From positions 62,001 to 126,000 of the forward strand of contig NZ_JAPNLH010000012.1 of NCBI RefSeq assembly GCF_026627425.1: a DNA stretch of 64,000 nt, in the 5' to 3' direction. Position numbers and translations under genes: made by a program. This document shows positions 51,821 through 61,829 of the stretch, in pieces (within the stretch, counting starts at the first letter, position 1; every line of letters starts with the position of its first letter). The notes under the pieces were generated by a model. The model was not told the DNA's origin. It saw only the letters and a program-made list of their open reading frames with translations, and ran no database searches. Source of the DNA: Arthrobacter endolithicus. GTDB lineage: Bacteria > Actinomycetota > Actinomycetes > Actinomycetales > Micrococcaceae.

Positions 51821-52825
51821 ATGGCCAATTCTTCCCGCGCAGGTGCCGTGCGCAAGCTCAAAAAGGGCCCCACCATCGGAACCGGCGGCCACGGCCGGAA
51901 ATCCCTGGAGGGGAAAGGCCCCACTCCCAAGGCGGATGAGCGTCCGTACCATAAGGCGTTTAAGTCCAGGCAGCTTGCTGACCGCTCCGCTGCCAAGCAC
52001 GGCAGCGAAAGCCCTGCCTCACGTGGCCGTGCCGGACGCAATGGTCCCAAGGGCCGCGCCACCGAAGAAATGGTGACCGGACGCAACTCAGTGGTGGAAG
52101 CCCTGCGGGCCGGGATTCCCGCCAAAGCTCTCTACGTCGCCGCCCGGATCGAGATGGATGAGCGGGTCCGCGAGTCGTTGAAGCTTGCGGCGGACCGCGG
52201 CATCCCGTTGATGGAAGCCCACAAGCCGGAGCTTGACCGGATGACGGAAGATGCCGTGCACCAGGGCCTGGTGCTGCAGATCCCCCCGTATGAGTACCAG
52301 GATGCCGTGGACCTCGCGCAGGAAACCATGACCAAATGGAAGAAGGGGTACATCAGCAACGCGCCTTTGTTTGTCGCCCTGGACGGCATTACCGATCCCC
52401 GCAATCTCGGGGCGATCATCCGCAGCGTCTCCGCATTCAGCGGCCATGCGGTGATTGTTCCGGAGCGCCGCAGCGTCGGCGTGACCGCCTCGGCGTGGAA
52501 GACCAGCGCTGGAGCAGCCGTCCGCGTCCCTGTTGCCAAGGCGCCGAATCTGAACCGCGCGCTTGCGGCGTTCAAGGATATGGGGATCTTCGTTCTCGGG
52601 CTGGACGGCGACGGGGATGTTTCACTGCCCGGCCTGACGCTGGCCGCGGAGCCCATCTGCATCGTAGTGGGTTCGGAAGGAAAGGGACTCTCCCGTCTGG
52701 TGCGGGAAAACTGCGATCAGATCGTCTCCATCCCGATCGATTCGGCAATGGAATCGCTCAACGCGTCGATGGCGGTTGGCATCACCCTGTACGAGATCTC
52801 CCGGCAGCGCTCGGCCACCGTCTGA
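51821..52825 (+). CDS. rlmB: 23S rRNA (guanosine-2'-O)-methyltransferase RlmB / TrmH family
   Basis: The 334-residue SPOUT methyltransferase has a ~75-residue basic N-terminal extension (LKKGPTIGTGGHGRKSLEGKGP...) typical of actinobacterial RlmB, then the domain with GRNSVVEALRAGIPAKALYVAARIEMDERV. The trefoil-knot SAM site follows: NLGAIIRSVSAFSGHAVIVPERRSVGVTASAWKTSAGAA, GSEGKGLSRLV and SIPIDSAMESLNASMAVGITLYE. It methylates a G in domain V of 23S rRNA. glgX starts 8 nt after its stop, in another frame. Confidence 0.94.
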   Translation: MANSSRAGAVRKLKKGPTIGTGGHGRKSLEGKGPTPKADERPYHKAFKSRQLADRSAAKHGSESPASRGRAGRNGPKGRATEEMVTGRNSVVEALRAGIPAKALYVAARIEMDERVRESLKLAADRGIPLMEAHKPELDRMTEDAVHQGLVLQIPPYEYQDAVDLAQETMTKWKKGYISNAPLFVALDGITDPRNLGAIIRSVSAFSGHAVIVPERRSVGVTASAWKTSAGAAVRVPVAKAPNLNRALAAFKDMGIFVLGLDGDGDVSLPGLTLAAEPICIVVGSEGKGLSRLVRENCDQIVSIPIDSAMESLNASMAVGITLYEISRQRSATV

Positions 52826-52833
52826 AGGCTTCG

Positions 52834-55047
52834 ATGACCGATCCACGCGTGCCGACCGTGCGGCGCGGCACGAGGGGAGACCCCGACGCTGGGGAAAACC
52901 CCGAAGCGGCAAGACCTTTGGGAGCGGCACGGTCGCGCCCGTTCCCGCTCGGCCTGAGCGGGCCGTTGCCGTCGAAAGGTCACGGCGCCGGCGGCGCCGG
53001 AGACCGCGTCAACGTTGCCGTATACGCTCCGGAACTGGACGAGGTAGAGATGTACGTCCAGGCTCCCGGAGGTTCCTGGCGTCACGTGCTGCTTCCGGAT
53101 TGCAGTGATGGCGTCCATCACGGCACCGTGACGGGCGTCCCGGTGGGAAGCCGTTACGGGTTCCGCGGCGTTCGGGTCCCGGCCGGAGAAGGTCCGGAAA
53201 TGTCAGCTCCGGCCGGTATCGAGGCGTCAGGCTTCCCGGCGTCGGGCTTCGATCCGGAAACGTCGCAGCTGTTGCTCGATCCCTACGGCCGCTACATCGA
53301 CGAGCGCACCGCCTCCGGCGCCGTCCTGTATAGCTCGGTGCGGATGGGCAGTGCCTTCGACTGGGGCCACGATCATGGCACAGCTGGGCACACGCCGTGG
53401 CGGAATACGGTCATTTACGAGGCGCACGTCAAGGGCCTGACCATGCTCCATCCGGAAATTCCCGCGGAACTACGGGGTAGTTACGCCGGCATGGCGCATC
53501 CGGCAATGATTGGTTACCTGCTCGACCTCGGCATTACCGCCGTCGAGCTTCTTCCCGTGCACTTCCACATCGACGAGCCGCACCTGCGGACCCGGGGACT
53601 GAAGAATTATTGGGGCTACAACACGTTGGGCTACTTCGCCCCGCAGGTCTCTTACGCCAGTCCTGCCGCACAGGCAGCAGGGCCGCAGGCGGTACAGGAC
53701 GAGCTCAAAGGCATGATCAAGCTCCTGCATGCGGCGGGGATCGAGGTCATTCTGGACGTCGTTTACAACCACACCGCTGAAGGCCCGGCGCAGCTGCCGG
53801 CGTTGTGCTGGCGCGGATTGGGGGACGGGACCTATTACCGTCACGAGGACGGACGTTACGCGGACAGCACGGGCTGCGGGAACACGCTGGACTTCAGCGA
53901 AATGCGCGTGGTGCAGATGACGCTGGACTCGTTGCGCTATTGGGTCGAGGAATTCCACATTGATGGCTTCCGCTTCGATCTGGCGGTCTCGCTGGCCCGC
54001 AACGCAGCCAATGAGTTCCGCGCGCTGCATCCCTTCCTGATCGCGGCCGCCACGGATAAAGCCCTGGCGGGGATCAAACTGATCGCTGAGCCGTGGGACC
54101 TGGGCGGCGGCGGCTGGCAGACCGGCAGATTCCCGGCAGGCTGGGTGGACTGGAACGATCACTACAGGGACGCGGTCCGGGATTTCTGGCTGTCGGATCA
54201 GGCTGCCCTGGCCGCGGGGGAGACCGGCGGCACGCTGGCACCGCTGGCCGACTCGCTGGCCGGCTCCGCAGCCCTTTTCGCTGCGTCCGGCCGCAGCCAG
54301 CTGGCGTCGGTCAATTTCGTCACCGCCCATGATGGTTTCACCCTGGCCGACCTGGTGTCCTACAACCACAAGGAGAACACGGCCAACGGGGAGGACAACA
54401 GGGATGGTCCGGATCATAATCGGAGCTGGAACCACGGGGTGGAGGGGTCCACCAATGATGATGGAATTCTGTCCGCTCGGGCCCGGACGGCGCGGAATAT
54501 GATGGCAACCCTGCTGTTGTCCCTCGGGGTTCCGATGATTACCGCCGGCGACGAAATTGCGCACAGCCAGCGGGGCAACAACAATCCCTATTGCCAGGAC
54601 AACGAAACCGCCTGGCTGGACTGGACCTTGGACGCCCCGGCGCGTCAGATGCTCGCGGCGACAAAACGGCTGATCCGCGTGCGCCGCGATTTCCTGGCGC
54701 ACCAGCCCAGCGGCTATCCGTCCCGAGGCGAGAGCTCGTACCTGCACTGGTATACGGCGGATGGCACGCCGATGACGCAGGAGCGCTGGCACAATCCGGC
54801 CGAACGTGTGCTGCAGATGCTGATGGGTTCCCCGGCAGGTCTGCTGGACGGGCTTGTGGTCTTCAACGCCGGGGGTGCACCAACGTCGGTTACCCTTCCG
54901 GACCTGACCGACGACGACGGCGTGGCCCGCAGCTTCGAGCTGCGGTTCACCACAGCGGAGGATCACAGCGCCCGGCAAAGCGAGCGGGCGATCGCCGGCG
55001 GGACCTGCCGCGTCGAAGCGAACTCCATCAGCATATTCCGCTGCTAG
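52834..55047 (+). CDS. glgX: Glycogen debranching enzyme GlgX
   Basis: The 737-residue GH13 enzyme has a CBM48 domain near the N-terminus (RVNVAVYAPELDEVEMYVQAPGG, about 60-85), the barrel motifs VIYEAHVKGLTMLHPEIPAELRGSY and DVVYNHTAEGP, and the nucleophile Asp in IDGFRFDLAVSL. The acid/base Glu lies in LIAEPWDLGG, and the transition-state Asp in NFVTAHDGFTLADL, with NHKENTANGEDNRDG. It removes alpha-1,6 branches left by GlgP. The ATG at 52834 is preceded by a poor AAGG site; the first ~55 residues are low-complexity. It is convergent with glgP. Confidence 0.95.
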   Translation: MTDPRVPTVRRGTRGDPDAGENPEAARPLGAARSRPFPLGLSGPLPSKGHGAGGAGDRVNVAVYAPELDEVEMYVQAPGGSWRHVLLPDCSDGVHHGTVTGVPVGSRYGFRGVRVPAGEGPEMSAPAGIEASGFPASGFDPETSQLLLDPYGRYIDERTASGAVLYSSVRMGSAFDWGHDHGTAGHTPWRNTVIYEAHVKGLTMLHPEIPAELRGSYAGMAHPAMIGYLLDLGITAVELLPVHFHIDEPHLRTRGLKNYWGYNTLGYFAPQVSYASPAAQAAGPQAVQDELKGMIKLLHAAGIEVILDVVYNHTAEGPAQLPALCWRGLGDGTYYRHEDGRYADSTGCGNTLDFSEMRVVQMTLDSLRYWVEEFHIDGFRFDLAVSLARNAANEFRALHPFLIAAATDKALAGIKLIAEPWDLGGGGWQTGRFPAGWVDWNDHYRDAVRDFWLSDQAALAAGETGGTLAPLADSLAGSAALFAASGRSQLASVNFVTAHDGFTLADLVSYNHKENTANGEDNRDGPDHNRSWNHGVEGSTNDDGILSARARTARNMMATLLLSLGVPMITAGDEIAHSQRGNNNPYCQDNETAWLDWTLDAPARQMLAATKRLIRVRRDFLAHQPSGYPSRGESSYLHWYTADGTPMTQERWHNPAERVLQMLMGSPAGLLDGLVVFNAGGAPTSVTLPDLTDDDGVARSFELRFTTAEDHSARQSERAIAGGTCRVEANSISIFRC

Positions 55048-55161
55048 CGGGCGCAGCGGTTCCGTACAGCTGAATCCGGCGGTGCCCCTTCCAGCTCTGT
55101 TGGTGAACACCAGTTCCGAAAGGAGCACCCCGGAGGCTGCGGGTGCCGGATCCAGTGCTTG

Positions 55162-57801
55162 CTAGGCGTTGGCGATGAGTCCCAGTTCAGCCTTGCTTGC
55201 CAGCGCGCCATGGTTCGGCAGCACGCGCACGGTGTAGCCGAAGCTTCCCGCGCGGTCCACCACGATGTCGCCGCTGAACAGATACCGGCCCTGCCCCAGG
55301 TCCTCGAACCGGTCCAGAACGGCAATCGTGGTATCGCTGAGCTGATCGTTGTCCAACGCCTTGCCGTAGGCAGTTTCCACGCTGACATCCGCCGGGTTCA
55401 GACCTCCCAGAGCCACATAAGCCTGGACCGTAATGGTGTCACCGATCTGCGGTTCCGCCGTCACCCCGAGGGAATCCACGTGCTCCACAGCCAGCTGCGG
55501 CCAGGCTTCCCGCACCCGGGCGATCCACAGGGCGAGGTCCTTTGCCTGCGCATAACCATCCGCGCGGGCAGCGCGGCCGGAGATGGCGGCCGGCTCATAC
55601 AACCGGTTCACGTAGTCCTGCACCATCCGCTCCGCAGAGACGGCCGGCCCAAGCTTTGCCAGGGTGTGTTTGATCATGGAGATCCAATGCGTCGGGAGCT
55701 CCTCGGTGCCGGGCGTAGACGGCCCGGCGGCCCCGGCTCCGTTCGGGACAGAACCATAGACCACCGTCGACCCATAGAATCGCGGCGCCACCTGATTCTC
55801 CAGCAGTTCGTAAAGAGCCGCCGCTTCGATGTCGTCCCGTTCCTCGGCGGACGTGCCGACGTTCGCGGTGGGAATTGCCCACCCGTTCTCGCCGTCGTAC
55901 AGCTCGTCCCACCAGCCGTCCATAACGGACAGATTCAGCGATCCGTTGATGGCGGCCTTCATCCCGGAGGTTCCGCAGGCTTCCAACGGGCGCAGCGGGT
56001 TGTTCAGCCACACATCACAGCCCGGGAAGAGGGTGCGGGCCATGGCGATGTCGTAGTTGGGCAGGAAAACAATCCGGTGCCGAACGGCGGGGTCGTCGGT
56101 AAACCTGACCAGTTCCTGGATCATCGCTTTCCCGGCGTCATCGGCCGGGTGGGACTTGCCGGCGATGACCAGTTGGATCGGGTGGTGCTTATCCAACAGC
56201 AGAGCCTTCAGCCGCGCCGGATCCCGGAGCATCAGCGTCAGCCGCTTGTAGGTGGGCACACGCCGGGCAAAACCGATGGTGAGCACGTCCGGATCCAGCA
56301 CGTTCTCCGTCCAGGCCAGTTCGGCATCCGCGGCACCGCGTTTTTTCCAGGTGGAGCGCAGCCTGCGGCGGACATCCTTGACCAAAGCGCTGCGCAGGGT
56401 CCGGCGCAAAGCCCAGACATCGGCATCAGGGACGTCATAGACCTTGCCCCAATCCGGTCCATCCAGCACCTGGGCGCCGAAGCGTTCCGCAGCCAGCCCG
56501 CTGAGCCGGGGATCCACCCAGGTGGGAACGTGCACGCCGTTGGTGACCGAGGTAATCGGAACCTCGCTGTGGTCGAAGCCGGGCCAGAGTTTGGCAAACA
56601 TCCCGCGGGACACAACGCCGTGCAGCTTCGCTACCCCATTGGCGCGCTGCGCCAGCCGCAGCCCCATGACGGCCATATTGAAGACGAAGGGGTCGCCGTC
56701 GTCGTAGTCTTCGGCACCAAGGGCCAGGACCTTGTCCACCGGCACGTTCGGGGCCAGGCCGGCTCCGAAGAAGTGCCGGATCTGCGCGGCCGGGAACCGG
56801 TCGATTCCGGCCGGCACCGGCGTGTGCGTGGTAAAGACGGTGGACGCACGGCCCGCTGCCAGGGCCGCCCCCCAACTCAGCGGCTCCGCTGTCACGGCTG
56901 GGTCCATCAGCTCGCGGATCCTCTCGATGCCAAGGAATCCCGCGTGGCCCTCGTTGGTGTGGAACACCTCCGGAGCAACACCACCGGTCAAACGCGCATA
57001 GATCCGCAGTGCTTTGACCCCGCCCATGCCCAGCAGGAGTTCCTGCTGCAGCCGGTGGTCCCCGCCGCCGCCATAAAGCCGGTCCGTGATGGTGCGGGCG
57101 GCGTCGTCGTTGCCCTGAACATTTGAATCCAGCAGCAGCAACGGAATACGGCCCACATCCGCGCGCCAGATATTGGCGAGCAGCTGGCGTCCCTCCGGCA
57201 GCGGCAGCCGCACCTGCGCCGGCGTACCGTCCGCTTCGCGCAACAGCGTCAGCGGCAAATTGTCAGGGTCCAACAATGGATAGGTTTCCTGCTGCCACGC
57301 ATCACGTGACAGCGACTGCTTGAAGTAACCCGCTTGGTACAGCAGGCCGACACCGATCAGCGGCACGCCGAGGTCCGAGGCGGCCTTGAGGTGGTCACCG
57401 GCCAGGATGCCCAGTCCGCCCGAATATTGCGGAAGAGCCTCGGCGACGCCGAATTCGGGGGAGAAATACGCAATGCATTTCGGTGCGGAGGCCCCGAGGC
57501 CCTGGTACCAGCGGGGCTTGGTCAGGTAGTGCGTGAGGTCTTCTTCGGCGCGCCGAACGCGGGCGACGACGGCGGGGTCGGCCGCGAGCTGCTGCAGCTC
57601 TTCGCGTCCAACGGACCCGAGGAACGTCACCGGGTCGTGCTTGCTCTCTTTCCAGATCTGCGGATTGAGGGTGGCAAAAAGTTCACGGGTGGGCAGGTGC
57701 CAGGACCATCGGAGATTGGTGGCCAAGGCCGCCAGTGCGGAGATCGGCTCCGGAAGTACTGTACGGACGGTGAATCTGCGGATTGCCTTCATTTGCGCCA
57801 C
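55162..57801 (-). CDS. glgP: Alpha-glucan phosphorylase
   Basis: The 879-residue GT35 enzyme has the N-terminal DUF3417-type domain (PEPISALAALATNLRWSWHLPTRELF), central VTNGVHVPTWVDPRLSG, KPADDAGKAMIQELV-type regions (VIAGKSHPADDAGKAMIQELVRF) and the PLP-binding Lys motif EACGTSGMKAAINGSLNLSVMDGWWDE. It releases glucose-1-phosphate from glycogen or maltodextrins. It is divergent from glgE with 144 nt between. Confidence 0.95.
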   Translation of the reverse strand: MAQMKAIRRFTVRTVLPEPISALAALATNLRWSWHLPTRELFATLNPQIWKESKHDPVTFLGSVGREELQQLAADPAVVARVRRAEEDLTHYLTKPRWYQGLGASAPKCIAYFSPEFGVAEALPQYSGGLGILAGDHLKAASDLGVPLIGVGLLYQAGYFKQSLSRDAWQQETYPLLDPDNLPLTLLREADGTPAQVRLPLPEGRQLLANIWRADVGRIPLLLLDSNVQGNDDAARTITDRLYGGGGDHRLQQELLLGMGGVKALRIYARLTGGVAPEVFHTNEGHAGFLGIERIRELMDPAVTAEPLSWGAALAAGRASTVFTTHTPVPAGIDRFPAAQIRHFFGAGLAPNVPVDKVLALGAEDYDDGDPFVFNMAVMGLRLAQRANGVAKLHGVVSRGMFAKLWPGFDHSEVPITSVTNGVHVPTWVDPRLSGLAAERFGAQVLDGPDWGKVYDVPDADVWALRRTLRSALVKDVRRRLRSTWKKRGAADAELAWTENVLDPDVLTIGFARRVPTYKRLTLMLRDPARLKALLLDKHHPIQLVIAGKSHPADDAGKAMIQELVRFTDDPAVRHRIVFLPNYDIAMARTLFPGCDVWLNNPLRPLEACGTSGMKAAINGSLNLSVMDGWWDELYDGENGWAIPTANVGTSAEERDDIEAAALYELLENQVAPRFYGSTVVYGSVPNGAGAAGPSTPGTEELPTHWISMIKHTLAKLGPAVSAERMVQDYVNRLYEPAAISGRAARADGYAQAKDLALWIARVREAWPQLAVEHVDSLGVTAEPQIGDTITVQAYVALGGLNPADVSVETAYGKALDNDQLSDTTIAVLDRFEDLGQGRYLFSGDIVVDRAGSFGYTVRVLPNHGALASKAELGLIANA

Positions 57802-57945
57802 ATTAGCGCACTCATCCGGTCATCTGTTAAAGCAGCAAAGGCGGCAGGGGAAAGGCCGCTTAATATGGCGTTGCGCAGCCGGCATACGGCGACCGAATCC
57901 GCGCGACCTTAGCAATCCGGGTCCTTTCTCGATAACGTCTATCTT

Positions 57946-60045
57946 GTGACTACTTCCAAAGCAGGACCGTCCGGCGCAGCGTCAGCCCCTACCAGTGTTA
58001 TGGAAGGACTCCGGTTCGGCCGCATCCCCATTACCGCTGTTTCCCCCGTCGTTGAGGGCGGCCAGTTTCCCGTCAAGGCAGTCCCCGGGGCTGATCTGGA
58101 AGTTGCCGCCACGGTGTTCCGCGAAGGCCATGACGTTCTTGGCGTCCACGCAGTGTTACTGGATGCCCAGGGCACGGAGAACCAGCGGACCCGGCTCCGG
58201 CCGCTGGGAAAGGGATCGGACCGGTGGGCCGGGCTGCTGACGCCGCCCAGCACGGGACGCTGGTCCTTCGCCATTGAGGGCTGGGCCGATCTCTTCGCCA
58301 CCTGGCAGCACAACGCGGAAGTCAAAATTGCCGCGGATGTGGATGTCGAGGTCATGCTGGCCGAGGGCGCTGCGCTGCTGGCCAAGGCCGCGGGCGACGA
58401 CGGCCGGTTGGCTGCCGATGCAAAGACGTTCAGGGCCGCCGCTGGACAGTTGGCGGACGCCACGCTGGCCGTGCCCGACAGGCTTGGCGCCGGAACGCAC
58501 CCGACGGTGCTCGCCGCCGTCGACCGTTTGCCGATTAGCGCACTGGTTACCCGCAGCGCCGCCTATCCCATCCAGGTCGAACGGGACGCAGCCGGGCGGG
58601 GCTCCTGGTACGAGTTCTTCCCGCGTTCCGAAGGCGCCGTCCGTGACCCGGCGACGGGGGAATGGACCAGCGGTACGTTCCGGACGGCGGCCGGGCGGTT
58701 GGCAGCGGTGGCCCAGATGGGCTTCGACGTCATCTACCTGCCGCCCATCCACCCGATCGGCAAGGTCAATCGCAAGGGCCCGAATAATTCGCTGATCGCC
58801 CGGCCAGCCGATCCCGGATCGCCCTGGGCCATTGGCTCGGATGAGGGCGGCCACGACGCTATCCATCCGGATCTGGGCGGTTTTGAGGACTTTGCCGCCT
58901 TCGTGGGACAGGCGCAGGCGCTGGGCCTCGAAGTTGCCCTTGACCTGGCGCTGCAATGCGCCCCGGACCATCCGTGGGCCCGGGACCATCCCGAATGGTT
59001 CGTCACCCGGGTGGACGGTTCCATCGCTTACGCGGAAAATCCGCCGAAGAAGTACCAGGATATTTATCCGCTGAACTTCGACAACGATCCGGACGGGTTG
59101 TCCCGGGAAATCCTGCGGATAGTCGAACTCTGGATCGCCCAGGGAGTGAAGATTTTCCGGGTGGATAATCCGCATACCAAACCGGTCTGGTTCTGGGAAT
59201 GGCTGCTCGGGACGGTCAACGCCGCTCACCCCGAGGTGGTGTTCCTGGCCGAGGCGTTCACGCGGCCGGCCATGATGCGGGCCTTGGGCCGAGCGGGATT
59301 CCAGCAGTCCTACAGCTACTTCACCTGGCGCAACACCAAGGAAGAAGTCGAGGAGTACCTGCAGGAGATCAGCCATGAGACCCCGGCGTTCTTCCGGCCC
59401 AATTTTTTCGTCAATACCCCCGATATTCTGACGGAGTATTTGCAGTACGGGGGACCGGCGGCGTTCAAAATCCGGGCGGTGCTGGCATCAATGGGCAGCC
59501 CGCTGTGGGGGATGTATGCCGGATTCGAACTCTACGAGCACATTGCCCGCCCCGGCGCCGAGGAATACATCGACAATGAAAAATTTGAATACAAGCAGCG
59601 GGACTTCGCCGCGGCGGAAGCTGCCGGCAGATCGCTGGCGCCGTATGTCACGCGGCTGAACCAAATCCGCCGGGACCACCCGGCGCTGATGGACCTGTCG
59701 AACATCACCATCCAGGGGACCTCGGATGCCGCGACGATCGCGTTCAGCAAGCACAAAACCATTCATCGGCCCGACGGCAGCACCGTCAAGGACACGATTA
59801 TCGTCGTCGTCAATCTGGATCCGCACAGTGCACGCGAAGGCGCGATCTACCTGGACCTTGCGGCCCTCCAGCTCGATCCCCCAGACCTCGATTCCGGTAC
59901 CGGGGATTCCGGTGCCGCACCGGGAACGTTTACGGTGGATGAACTGATCACCGGCGAAAGCTGGCATTGGGGAAGCGAAAACTATTTCCGGCTCGACGCG
60001 TACCGGGAACCAGCCCATATTCTGCATGTAAGGCGGCAACGATGA
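57946..60045 (+). CDS. glgE: Maltosyltransferase GlgE (alpha-1,4-glucan:maltose-1-phosphate)
   Basis: The 699-residue GH13_3 enzyme has the N-terminal domain (FGRIPITAVSPVVEGGQFPVKAVPGADLEVAATVFREGHD), the maltose-1-P loop region NNSLIARPADPGSPWAIGSDEGGHDAI, and the catalytic site VKIFRVDNPHTKPVWFWEWLL with the nucleophile Asp, VFLAEAFTRPAMMRALG with the Glu, and SYFTWRN. It extends glucan from maltose-1-phosphate made by the Mak domain. Start GTG at 57946. It overlaps treS by 4 nt (ATGA). Confidence 0.96.
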   Translation: MTTSKAGPSGAASAPTSVMEGLRFGRIPITAVSPVVEGGQFPVKAVPGADLEVAATVFREGHDVLGVHAVLLDAQGTENQRTRLRPLGKGSDRWAGLLTPPSTGRWSFAIEGWADLFATWQHNAEVKIAADVDVEVMLAEGAALLAKAAGDDGRLAADAKTFRAAAGQLADATLAVPDRLGAGTHPTVLAAVDRLPISALVTRSAAYPIQVERDAAGRGSWYEFFPRSEGAVRDPATGEWTSGTFRTAAGRLAAVAQMGFDVIYLPPIHPIGKVNRKGPNNSLIARPADPGSPWAIGSDEGGHDAIHPDLGGFEDFAAFVGQAQALGLEVALDLALQCAPDHPWARDHPEWFVTRVDGSIAYAENPPKKYQDIYPLNFDNDPDGLSREILRIVELWIAQGVKIFRVDNPHTKPVWFWEWLLGTVNAAHPEVVFLAEAFTRPAMMRALGRAGFQQSYSYFTWRNTKEEVEEYLQEISHETPAFFRPNFFVNTPDILTEYLQYGGPAAFKIRAVLASMGSPLWGMYAGFELYEHIARPGAEEYIDNEKFEYKQRDFAAAEAAGRSLAPYVTRLNQIRRDHPALMDLSNITIQGTSDAATIAFSKHKTIHRPDGSTVKDTIIVVVNLDPHSAREGAIYLDLAALQLDPPDLDSGTGDSGAAPGTFTVDELITGESWHWGSENYFRLDAYREPAHILHVRRQR

Positions 60046-61829
60046 CCTTTGCGGCACCCAACATCACCACGCAGTTCAACCTGAATGCCCCGGGGCTCAA
60101 ACACGACCCGCACTGGTACCGCAAGGCCGTATTCTACGAGGTGCTGGTGCGCGGCTTTGCCGATGCCAATGGCGACGGATCCGGCGACTTCTCCGGCCTG
60201 ATCCAGCGCCTGGACTACCTGCAGTGGCTGGGCATCGACTGCCTGTGGCTGCCGCCGTTCTTCGATTCCCCGTTGCGCGACGGTGGCTATGACATCCGCG
60301 ATTACTACACAGTGCTCGACGAGTTCGGCAGCCTAGGGGACTTCAAGCGTCTGGTGGCGGAGGCGCACGCCCGCGGTGTGCGCGTCATCATTGACCTGCC
60401 GGTCAACCACACCTCGGACCAGCACGACTGGTTCCAGCAGTCCCGTGAAGATCCCGACGGTCCGTATGGCGACTTCTATATGTGGAGCGATACGGACGAG
60501 AAGTACCAGGACGCACGCATCATCTTCGTCGACACAGAGGAATCGAACTGGACCTTCGACCCGGTGCGTCGGCAGTTCTTCTGGCACCGCTTCTTTAGCC
60601 ACCAGCCGGATCTGAACTTCGAGAACCCCAAGGTGGTCGAGGCCATTTTCGATGTGGTCAAGTTCTGGCTCGACCAAGGCATCGACGGCTTCCGGGCCGA
60701 CGCCATCCCCTATCTCTTCGCGGAGGAGGGCACCAACTGCGAGAACCTGGCCCCCACCCACGAGTTCCTGCGTCAGCTGCGCGCGATGGTAGATGAAAAC
60801 TATCCCGGACGCGTGATCATTGCCGAGGCCAACCAGCCGCCGGAGGAAGTGGTGGAGTACTTCGGCACCGAGCAGGCTCCGGAGTGCCACATGGCCTTCC
60901 ACTTCCCGATCATGCCCCGGCTGTATTATGCGCTGCGCGACCAGAAGGCCGCCCCGATCATCCAGACCATGATCGACACGCCGGACATCCCCGCCGGGGC
61001 TCAGTGGGGCACCTTCCTGCGCAACCATGATGAGCTCACGCTGGAAATGGTCACCGCCGAGGAGCGCGAGGCAATGCTGGGCTGGTATGCCCCGGATTCG
61101 CGGATGCGCGCCAACATCGGGATCCGCCGACGGCTGGCCCCGCTGCTGGATAACTCCCGGGCGGAGATGGAAATGATCAATGCCCTGCTGCTGTCCCTGC
61201 CGGGCAGCCCGTTCCTGTATTACGGGGACGAGATCGGCATGGGAGACAATATCTGGCTGACCGATCGGGACGCCGTCCGGACGCCCATGCAGTGGACCCC
61301 GGACCGGAATGCGGGCTTTTCCAACGCGGACCCTGGGAAGCTGTATCTGCCCGTGATCCAGTCACTGGTGTACCACCACAATCACGTGAATGTGGAGGCG
61401 CAAACGTCCCATGCCAGCTCGCTGCTGCACTGGAACAGGCAGATCCTGGCTGTCCGGCGCGCGCACCCCGCGTTTGGGCTGGGCAGTTACCACAACGTCG
61501 AAGCGACCTCCGAGTCGGTGCTGGCCTTTGTGCGGGACATTCCCGAAGGAAATCCGGAGGGCGAACGGGCGGAGACGCTGCTGTGCGTTTTCAACCTCTC
61601 CCAGCATCCTGTTGCCACGCAGCTGCGGTTGCCCGCACTGGCCGGCCGGGGTCTGCGCGATGTGTTCGGCGGGACGGTCTTCCCGCCCATCGAAGAGGAC
61701 GGCATGCTCACCCTGACCCTGGGCAGCTACGACTTCTTCTGGCTCCGGCTGCGCTCGTCATCGTCGAATTCAGCGTCGCCGCAGACGCAGGCGATGCCCA
61801 TCATCCCGATGCCCGGGCGGGATCTGTGA
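60042..61829 (+). CDS. treS: Trehalose synthase (maltose alpha-D-glucosyltransferase)
   Basis: The 595-residue GH13_16 enzyme has the motifs HWYRKAVFYEVLVRGFADANGDGSGDF, DLPVNHTSDQHDWFQ, DQGIDGFRADAIPYLFAEEGTNCENL, VIIAEANQPPEEVVEYF and TFLRNHDELTLEMV. It interconverts trehalose and maltose, feeding maltose to the kinase domain of the next gene. ATG 60042 overlaps the glgE stop, and the Mak-GlgB start overlaps its stop, so the three are one translation-coupled unit. The C-terminal ~25 residues are low-complexity. Confidence 0.95.
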   Translation: MTFAAPNITTQFNLNAPGLKHDPHWYRKAVFYEVLVRGFADANGDGSGDFSGLIQRLDYLQWLGIDCLWLPPFFDSPLRDGGYDIRDYYTVLDEFGSLGDFKRLVAEAHARGVRVIIDLPVNHTSDQHDWFQQSREDPDGPYGDFYMWSDTDEKYQDARIIFVDTEESNWTFDPVRRQFFWHRFFSHQPDLNFENPKVVEAIFDVVKFWLDQGIDGFRADAIPYLFAEEGTNCENLAPTHEFLRQLRAMVDENYPGRVIIAEANQPPEEVVEYFGTEQAPECHMAFHFPIMPRLYYALRDQKAAPIIQTMIDTPDIPAGAQWGTFLRNHDELTLEMVTAEEREAMLGWYAPDSRMRANIGIRRRLAPLLDNSRAEMEMINALLLSLPGSPFLYYGDEIGMGDNIWLTDRDAVRTPMQWTPDRNAGFSNADPGKLYLPVIQSLVYHHNHVNVEAQTSHASSLLHWNRQILAVRRAHPAFGLGSYHNVEATSESVLAFVRDIPEGNPEGERAETLLCVFNLSQHPVATQLRLPALAGRGLRDVFGGTVFPPIEEDGMLTLTLGSYDFFWLRLRSSSSNSASPQTQAMPIIPMPGRDL